Assembly (NCBI GenBank): GCA_944472155.2
Contig: OX235279.1
Coordinates: 63,523,564-63,587,563, forward strand
Direction of reading: 5' to 3'
DNA from: Trichobilharzia szidati
Taxonomy: Eukaryota > Platyhelminthes > Trematoda > Strigeidida > Schistosomatidae
Length of the DNA stretch: 64,000 bases
Shown here: positions 58,501-64,000 of the stretch, in pieces
Layout: every line of letters starts with the position of its first letter
Position numbering within the stretch: the stretch's first letter is position 1
Translations under genes and position numbers: made by a program
The notes under the pieces: generated by a model
Told to the model about the DNA's origin: nothing
Database searches by the model: none
The model's input: only the letters and a program-made list of their open reading frames with translations

Positions 58501-61500
58501 ATGACGTGGAAATTTAGAGTTGAGGAGTCTTTTTTTAAATGTTATCTGTAAATGCATTTTGTTATAATGTGAGGATGCAAACAAGTCAGACAAACGGGAA
58601 GATTAGTAAGCACATATCTTAGCGTATCCTATGATATCAGTGAATGAAAAGTGAGCTAGTCTTTCATCATGGAATTTACATCATAAAATCATTTAAAATA
58701 TAAGAATATTATTTATGAATGTACAGTATCGTATACAGATTTTTATTCAAATGTGTAATCAATTCCACTCATGTATATAGATGAAGTAAAAAGTTGTGTG
58801 AGTAACTTGATATGATTATGAGCGGCAATAGTTTTTGCTCGAAACGTCATCAGTTAATATTACTGTATAACACTGTGTGATTTATCAAAATAAAATCTTA
58901 TCCATAATGGAGTTATAATCTACCACAGTGCCCACGTTTTATACTTATATCAATAGGAATAGAATTTAGAGAGTGTGGTAGAGTGAAATTCCATTTGTTG
59001 AAACGCAATGACACAACATTATATAATGATGGTGCTTCAAGCATAAGTTATTTCCCATAATAATATCAAGATGCATCTTGTTATAAGTATGAATCATTTA
59101 GGATAATAAATACATCCATGAGTTCGAATTTATTATGTTTCATTCAAGTACTAGATGAAACTAGTGTATTATGGAAAAAAAACAGTTGTTTATCTTTCCC
59201 TGCTATGGTGATTTTATTGTTGTTTTGCTTATATTTAGTTTAACAACATTACTCTTGACCTAATCATCTGATTTCCAGTCATCCGAGTTTAATCTCCAAC
59301 TTGGTTTGTTTTTTAAAAAGACCTGTCGTGCTAATGTTTTACACCTGGGAGGATCCTGCCTAAATCCCTTCCTGACTTTAGAATATTATTCTAACTATTT
59401 CGAATACAGGTATAAACAAGCTTACTCCTATCTCTTATCACTTTATTTATCTTAATACTTATGTGTTTTTTTTTAACAATATAACGTTAATGTTTTTGAA
59501 ATACAAATCGATTAATCAGTGTTTGTAAATATTCTCGAAGTATATTTATTTTAAAATTATTTTACACTATATGATACCTAAAAGAAATTACCGATTAAAA
59601 TGTTGTATTCTCCCACTAAATCTATTGTACTTGATTTGTGCAAACTTACCGGTGGGAATAGTTATCGGCAATTAATTTTAGCGGAATGTTTCACTTCAGT
59701 AACTTATCTTGAGCAGATTAGTTGGTTTAACTTCTACATCTGAAATCAAAAACAATAAGTAGGATTCTCAAGTTAAATGACTTTAGTTAATTAACTCAGT
59801 GCAATCCTTAAATCAATGGAGTTTACCTCTGAGTAAATTTCTGAGTTTAAATATCATCCTAATATCTGCTTTATCATGAATCCTGCATAGGTTTCTGACA
59901 GCCATTCTTATAATGATAACGCCTTGGTGGCTTCAAAAGTTAACATATTTATTTACAGCAGAAATCTTTTATTTTTTCTGTAAACAGCAATGTTTTCTTT
60001 TTAACTTCAGTTGAATTACTCAGATATCTAACTTTATTTTCCTTAAGTGCATTATGGCTACGAAAAGTCTAAAAATTCAGGAGAGACGAGGGTTTTCAAG
60101 GAATGAAACTGAGATAGTCTTCCTTTCTTATTTCGTTTAATAGTCTTAGATAAATAATAAAGCTTTTTCAATTTCTGGCTTGAGGTTGTATGGGATATCA
60201 TATATTACTGAGTTTATGTTTTTTCCTTTTTATTCCTTCACGTTCCCAGTGGAACATAGGGCTTCAAGCTAGAAGCTTGAAGATTCTGTAGCAGTGTTTA
60301 TTTTTACAGGATGGGGTTGCTAGCCTCATGCCCAACCTTTCTTCTTTACCAGTCTTACTACTGGCTTAGCGAGGTAAAGGAGTGCGTTGGCCGGGGATCG
60401 AACCCCGGACCATGTGCATGGTCGGCAAGCGTCCTAATCGCCATGCCACCGACGCATACTGAGTTTATGTATATATCCCGATTTAGACACAGTAAATGAG
60501 TGTTTGACATATTTCCTTCATACCAAAGAAAAAGAATAAAACCTTGTTATAGTTGTAAGTTTTCAACTGTCCATAAACATCTCTTCTGCTCATGAGGATT
60601 CACATGATTCTGCTGGACTGACAATTAAAATCACAAATGAAGAGGGCAAATTAATTGTTTTAGATCGCAAAATAAAATATAAATAGGGTGAGAATTCTAG
60701 TGCTAGTACATAAAGATTTTCAACCATTCTGGGTACAGTCTAGACTGTGGATTATTTAGTCACATATCAGTATAGGTAGGTCTTGTTAAATGTGTGAATA
60801 ATTGGTCCAGGGGTCTGATGAAGAATTTAACAATTTAAATACGAAAATGAAACTTACAGGGGAAACGCTTGACTTAATAACCAATCAAAAAGATAATTTT
60901 CTGGATTTATACAAGCATAAGGTAGGCAGTAGTATTTATGTAACTAGTGGTCATGGTAGGGACATGAAGAATTTAAGGTGACTTAATTTTTGAAAAACCT
61001 ATCTTTTTTTTTCAAGATGGTTGAGATAATCTTTCAAAATATGAACTCCTAAAGGAAATGTATATTCGTGAATCATCTGCAACAGTCAGTAGTGCTTCGT
61101 TACCTCATATAAAAGTCAGCATTAATTCATAAGATATACTTGGTCGGTTGGAAGAGTGGATACACTTAGTCAGTTTGGTATGTGTATTCATGGTAGCCAA
61201 CAAAGTCCTCATCTGAGAAATGTCATTAATTCAACTCGACAAATTATTTATCGATTTTTTGAATTAATTTTAAATGTAATTTGTTTTTCAGCTATGGAAT
61301 TGAACTCATTCCTCCGGGTTCTAATAAAGGCTATATTATATGCAAAAGGAACACTACATACATTGGTAATTCGTATTACAATTTTTATATTAAATCTTAA
61401 TCACTTTCAGGTTCAATAAACATCACTTTTATCGTGGACTCGCCGTATGGAAGGTGAGTGGGTGTTTTATAATGGGATATCTTGTTTCGAATTCTGTGTA

Positions 61501-63104
61501 TTAAGTTAGTTGTCCACATATGACAGCTTCAAAGACAACAAACACACGTGTCAAATTAGAATATTCAAAAATAGGTGACAGTAGGACAATTCAAATAATA
61601 GTATCATCAGAAATTGAGTTGGAAAGTATTATTAGTAAGAGCTCTTCCTACGTAAATGAAATACTTACCACTAGGAAACAGTTTTGGTAGTCCTGTGAAG
61701 ATTAGGTTTTACTTAGTTCAAATTAAGTAACAAGGTGTTCAGGTGGAAATGCCCCGCAGTTAGGTAGTTATATAACAATTAAGTTATGATAATATTTTCC
61801 AGGCTAAGATAAAAAGGCATTAGATGGTTGGAGGCAATCGGCAGGAAGCCTTGGAGCCAGGTTTCGTGCTAGTTGGCACTCGTCAGCAAGGCGTTTCGGG
61901 AACCTAGAAGGAATTCATATCCCTTCTGAGATTTGAATCCACGTCACCCATTGATGCAATCAGAGACGTCAATCTGCATCAAAGAAAGGACTAGACACAT
62001 AACACTAGTTACTAGTGTCCAATCAAAGCATAAAAAGCACTGTTATTATTCTACAAAAATTAGTTGGAAGATAGAAAAGCATAGGATTCCTAACATAGGG
62101 TTATAATTCTGTGGTTGATTTTATGTATATCAGCCTGCTACAATTTTTTCACTGGAATATTTTATGTGTCTTGAAGCAGAACTTTCAAAGAACATTTTCT
62201 TGTGATGCAATATCAAAACATCGTGATTACAAAATCTGATATGCTATTCCTTTCAGAACCGTTGTGTGTAAACAGTGAATTGAATGTCGAATACGATATT
62301 TTGAGGCATTTTATTTTTGTAATTGACCAGTTTTAATTATTCTGAATGCTTGAAGTATTTATTGAGAAGATCATAGTGACTATACGTTGCCTATTCTTTC
62401 AAACTGCATTGGATCACTTATTACACTCTTTTGAGAAAACAGTGCAGAAAAACCGAGACACTGTATTGTAGTTCCCCTCTTACACTTTATTTAACTAGTG
62501 TGACTCTGTCGTTTTACTATGAATTAGTAGATTGATATTTAAATGACAAATTATGAATAAAGTTGAGGAAGGGACTCAGACCGTGACGGAATTCAAAGTT
62601 AAAATAAATCTGATTACCAACTAGGTCTTCTAGATTACTTGATGGAGCTAAGGGCTAGTAACCCACAGAGGTCACTTATCCATCCCAAGTTTTCAAGCAA
62701 CTTGTAATGAGCAGGCGAATTGTCAAAAATCCGCAACAATTGTATATCATTTTTCATAAATAATTCAAATTGCTTCACAACAAGTTTTATCCATAGATAG
62801 AATTGTATGCTTGATATACACATTTACCAGCCAGTACAGCTTGAAAATGCCACAAAAAGGTTTTATTTGACGTAAAAAACAGTGATGCAGTGAATAAAAA
62901 AAATTATGTATCACTGCGTGGTATAGTAGATGTTATTCCATTATGAAGTTTTAGTCCTACTGTCTTCAACATAAAAAATTATGCAACTGAAACTTGATTT
63001 TTATGAACATACTTTAAATATTTCTTTTTCTAGGAGTACAGCAGCTGAATCCATTTATCGTGTTGACAGAAATGAAAAAACTTATATGCACCAAGCATAT
63101 GCAG
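46537..63104 (+). CDS. PKHD1L1: Fibrocystin-L-like protein (PKHD1L1 orthologue), N-terminal 260 residues, ten exons
   Basis: Ten exons join without a frame break: 46537-46588, 49193-49294, 53111-53246, 54201-54297, 56068-56125, 56567-56660, 58004-58057, 61292-61365, 61411-61453 and 63034-63104, all with GT/AG borders. Residues 1-25 form a signal peptide (MITRLKILILIYLFGLF then VILSSGQQ). Residues 28-129 are an IPT/TIG domain ('EVSYVTPTEASTEGGSALMI', 'DPNFGNRVFL', 'LPEDTYTLVVSIAG'). Residues 130-250 are a second one ('IENVSPVYAPPASLIGLNGT', 'YGIELIPPGSNKGYIICK', 'SINITFIVDSPYGR'). The family protein is a very large single-pass membrane protein with a long extracellular stack of IPT/TIG, G8 and beta-helix repeats; in vertebrates it is found on hair-cell stereocilia, and its relative PKHD1 on cilia. 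The order and spacing follow the vertebrate N-terminus residue by residue with few gaps. The gene continues past the window. Confidence 0.9.
46589..49192. other. Intron 1
   Basis: 2.6 kb. No coding sequence supported. Around 48340-48450 the - strand has a faint Penelope-like look ('RKENRMKWVIEHLVDSGN') that I would not defend. Confidence 0.6.
49193..49294 (+). CDS. PKHD1L1: Exon 2: signal peptide end and start of IPT/TIG 1
   Basis: Acceptor 'GGTCATCTAG', donor TGCG|GTAAGT. Encodes VILSSGQQSCPEVSYVTP through SALMIFGC. Contains the IPT opening pattern 'VTP...EGGS.L.I.G'. Its open frame extends into both introns, which is irrelevant. Confidence 0.9.
50087..50270 (+). repeat. Dispersed ~190-bp repeat, copy 2 (intron 2)
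   Basis: 'CATGTATATAAATGAAGTAA' to 'ATACTTATATCAATA'. Nearly identical to the copy at 58.77 kb, including the preceding 'AATCAATTCCACT'. Confidence 0.85.
51417..51762 (+). repeat. 340-bp repeat, inverted relative to 44.2-44.5 kb (intron 2)
   Basis: From 'CACTCTATTACTGTTTATTA' to 'CGGCTTTTTCTTATGA', reverse complement of 44500-44163 with few differences. Probably the 3' region of a Penelope-like element without its coding part. Confidence 0.8.
53111..53246 (+). CDS. PKHD1L1: Exon 3: middle of IPT/TIG 1
   Basis: Acceptor 'TTCACTGTAG', donor CACC|GTAAGC. Encodes GFEQSAFVLPGTDPNFGNRV through MIKFSSP. 'GTDPNFGNRVFL' corresponds to the family's conserved 'D...LGN.V.L' block. Two cysteines present here in the vertebrate protein are absent. 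Confidence 0.9.
54201..54297 (+). CDS. PKHD1L1: Exon 4: end of IPT/TIG 1
   Basis: Acceptor 'GATTTATTACAG', donor AAAA|GTATGA. One base completes the Pro codon from exon 3; then 32 codons: KLPEDTYTLVVSIAGVF through CRGFSCTIK. The match to the family's 'MPEDSYTVRVSVDG' is decisive. The Cys pair in M-C-R-G-F-S-C is kept. Confidence 0.9.
54650..54886 (-). repeat. tRNA-derived SINE (family A, subtype 2) with target duplication
   Basis: - strand head 'GTGCGTCAGTGGCATAGTGG', B box within 'GGGGTTCAACCCC', body ending in the 'CTTGAAGCC...' tail and an A-rich 3' end (T run at about 54649-54660). Flanked by a 12-bp direct repeat ACATACGATCAT (54638-54649 and 54887-54898). Lies in intron 4, antisense to the gene. 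Confidence 0.9.
55440..55497 (+). repeat. Scrap of the hammerhead-type SINE body
   Basis: 'GCTTTCAATGGTTATCTAAC' then 'TGATGTCAATCCGTGATCAA' recurs from the SINE at 45.44-45.60 kb. Head and ribozyme are missing. Confidence 0.6.
55615..55700 (+). pseudogene. Penelope-like GIY-YIG scrap (intron 4)
   Basis: A short frame reads 'VAPNCTDKFACTCGSKYIGR' then TNL; C-x-C-G-x-x-Y-I-G-R-T is the hallmark of the Penelope-like endonuclease. No further coding sequence on either side. Confidence 0.65.
56068..56125 (+). CDS. PKHD1L1: Exon 5: start of IPT/TIG 2
   Basis: Acceptor 'TATCTTGTAG', donor CCAG|GTATTA. Phase 0 entry. Encodes VRTAVTPVIENVSPVYAPP, the opening 'P.I..V.P.....G' strand of the second IPT domain. 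Confidence 0.85.
56567..56660 (+). CDS. PKHD1L1: Exon 6: IPT/TIG 2
   Basis: Acceptor 'TTTTCTCATAG', donor TAAG|GTAATT. Encodes ASLIGLNGTIFTSRFSSNLD through GKPQSII; 'L.G.IFT....SN' matches the family's 'IQGRIFTDVYGSN' block. Confidence 0.9.
57467..57650 (-). repeat. tRNA-derived SINE (family A, subtype 1), intron 6
   Basis: - strand head 'GTGCATCGGTGGCACAGTGG', B box 'GGTTCGATCCC', body 'TGATATCTATGGTCGG' and a T run at 57467-57475 (A tail). Same body as the copy at 7.52 kb. No clear target duplication. Confidence 0.85.
58004..58057 (+). CDS. PKHD1L1: Exon 7: 54-nt exon of IPT/TIG 2
   Basis: Acceptor 'CTTAAAACAAAG', which is not pyrimidine-rich; donor AATA|GTAAGT. Encodes RIYDGPGNCEPQKPNSDEY, equal in length and pattern to the family's 'RVYIGGMPCELLIPQSDNLY' and keeping its cysteine. 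Confidence 0.85.
58769..58957 (+). repeat. Dispersed ~190-bp repeat, copy 3 (intron 7)
   Basis: Almost identical to 50087-50270. Both read 'GATTATGAGCGGCAATAG' and 'GCTCGAAACGTCATCAG'. Confidence 0.85.
60220..60456 (-). repeat. tRNA-derived SINE (family A, subtype 2) with perfect 14-bp target duplication
   Basis: - strand head 'TGCGTCGGTGGCATGGCG', B box within 'CGGGGTTCGATCCCCGG'. Body and tail as in the 54.65 kb copy. TACTGAGTTTATGT occurs on both sides (60206-60219 and 60457-60470). Lies in intron 7, antisense to the gene. A 62-codon + strand frame across it is meaningless. Confidence 0.92.
61292..61365 (+). CDS. PKHD1L1: Exon 8: IPT/TIG 2
   Basis: Acceptor 'TTGTTTTTCAG', donor ATTG|GTAATT. 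Encodes YGIELIPPGSNKGYIICKRN plus TTYI; 'YG..L..P.G..G...CK' is a close family match with the second cysteine of the pair. Confidence 0.9.
61411..61453 (+). CDS. PKHD1L1: Exon 9: 43-nt exon after a 45-bp intron
   Basis: Acceptor 'AATCACTTTCAG', donor GAAG|GTGAGT. Encodes GSINITFIVDSPYGR, matching the family's '.HNVSFI.DN.YGRS'. Separated from exon 8 by only 45 bp. Confidence 0.9.
61815..62030 (-). repeat. tRNA-derived SINE (family B), diverged, intron 9
   Basis: Reverse match to 4780-4940 ('GATGGTTGGAGGCAATCGGC', 'TCTGAGATTTGAATCCACGT'), followed by 'GGACTAGACACAT' and 'TTACTAGTGTCCAATCAAAG' as at 5.05 kb. Confidence 0.75.
63034..63104 (+). CDS. PKHD1L1: Exon 10: linker to IPT/TIG 3
   Basis: Acceptor 'TTTCTTTTTCTAG', donor GCAG|GTAAAA. 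Encodes STAAESIYRVDRNEKTYMHQ plus AYA; 'YR.........QAYA' corresponds to the family's 'AYF.......FQTYA' just ahead of the third IPT domain. Ends in phase 1; the next exon lies beyond the window. Confidence 0.85.
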
Positions 63105-63867
63105 GTAAAATCTTGATAAATGTGAACAATGATAATGAGTTTAGGAATAAAAGTAGCAGGTTACTTGAAATGTCTGTATCTGACACAGTTTCATTTTAAC
63201 ACGTGAATACATTCAAAAGTATTTCACTTCTGTAAAGAGAACAAACATTCTAATGTGTAATTATCCAACATCCTGTTTTTCAGATTATTCACCAGTTTAG
63301 TCGAGAAAAAATGCTGTTATGTATATCCTCCTGAGTAAAATTGACATCCATCAAATGTGTCTAGGTCTTAACACTTAGCAGTTAGTGAATCATTGGTTTT
63401 TGAACACTATTAATTCGCTACGTCGTCGCACAGATCGAGAGACCTTATTTAATCATGTATTAACTGCAAACGTTCAGCAGCTTTCTACATAACCAAGTGT
63501 TACTACTACGATATGTTTTTATAACACAAAGGTTCTATAAATACAGTGTCACTGGTTTAACGTTGAAGAGGAGGGTTTCAGTGATTTGAAATTACCTTAT
63601 TTTAAACTTCAACCAGAAAGATAATCCCATGACGTAAAATCCAGTGATACACTATTATTTATTTACTGGTGGTGTTTCAACTACAACTTAATGCTTATGA
63701 TCATATCAGTACACAGATCGTATTGTATCATTGTATTTTATCAAACAGAGTTATTTTATTACGAAATTATACTCTTCCACACTGCCGAAATATGTTAGTA
63801 TAACAACAAAGGAGATTGTGACTTAATTTGGTAGGACACTCTAAAATCCGAAGCAGTTATCTGCTGA

Positions 63868-64000
63868 CCATTGATTTGGTCCTTTACCTCGCTAAGCCAA
63901 AAATAATGCTGGTGAAGAGGAAAGGTTGGGAATGAGGCTAGCAACCACATCCTGTAAAATAAACACTGCTACAGAAACTTCAAGCCACTAGCTTGAAGCC
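63868..64000 (+). repeat. SINE family A subtype 2, headless, cut by window end
   Basis: 'TCCTTTACCTCGCTAAGCC' through 'GAAACTTCAAGCCACTAGCT' is the body of the subtype-2 SINE in sense orientation; the tRNA-like head is absent. The gene's exon 11 lies beyond. Confidence 0.8.

Noticed and set aside
60311..60499. Small + strand ORF
   Set aside because: It reads through the reverse of a SINE and its target duplication.
1..64000. Bacterial genes, CRISPR arrays, prophage or organelle DNA
   Set aside because: No regularly spaced repeats, no dense ORFs with ribosome-binding sites, and clear eukaryotic introns and retroelements throughout.

Overview
The window reads as nuclear DNA of a blood fluke (Schistosoma or a close relative). 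It is AT-rich, has long introns with GT/AG borders, and is packed with decayed transposons typical of schistosome genomes: RTE-like and CR1/jockey-like LINEs, Merlin DNA transposons, Penelope-like elements, and tRNA-derived SINEs, one with hammerhead-ribozyme remains. No bacterial operon structure, rRNA, functional tRNA or CRISPR array was seen. The species cannot be fixed from the sequence alone.

The one clear host gene occupies the right end. On the + strand, ten phase-compatible exons between 46537 and 63104 encode a signal peptide and the first two IPT/TIG domains of a protein that aligns exon by exon with the N-terminus of fibrocystin-L (PKHD1L1). The gene runs off the right edge. No single exon has an ORF that reveals it; it only appears when the small exons (43 to 136 nt) are joined. 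Its introns range from 45 bp to about 3.8 kb and carry several SINEs and dispersed repeats.

At the left end, two phase-0 exons on the - strand (3219-3136 and 2553-2197) may be the 3' end of an unidentified gene, or a gene relic.

The rest, about 4-46 kb, is repeat country. From left to right: an RTE 3' end interrupted by an unidentified insert (1-1180); a tRNA-type SINE (4.7-5.1 kb); a decayed LINE (5.6-6.6 kb); a SINE (7.5 kb); a complete but dead Merlin element with terminal inverted repeats and an 8-bp target duplication (8089-9250); a Penelope-like scrap (13.2 kb); a family of long elements with inverted ends (17.5-19.8, 29.0-29.5 and 29.5-32.2 kb); LINE remains (20.3-21.3 kb); an RTE split by a 5'-truncated CR1-like LINE with a 340-codon open reading frame (22.1-24.2 kb); a second Merlin transposase relic (24.8-25.7 kb); another LINE (25.9-28.5 kb) and a second copy of its 3' end (33.4-34.0 kb); a LINE tail (36.8-37.5 kb); a long decayed RTE (38.4-41.0 kb); a hammerhead-like scrap (41.6 kb); a perfect 121-bp palindrome (42224-42344); and a Penelope-like C-terminus (44.6-45.2 kb).

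The elements form a nested, layered record of insertions. Only the fibrocystin-L-like gene is likely to be under selection for a cellular function.
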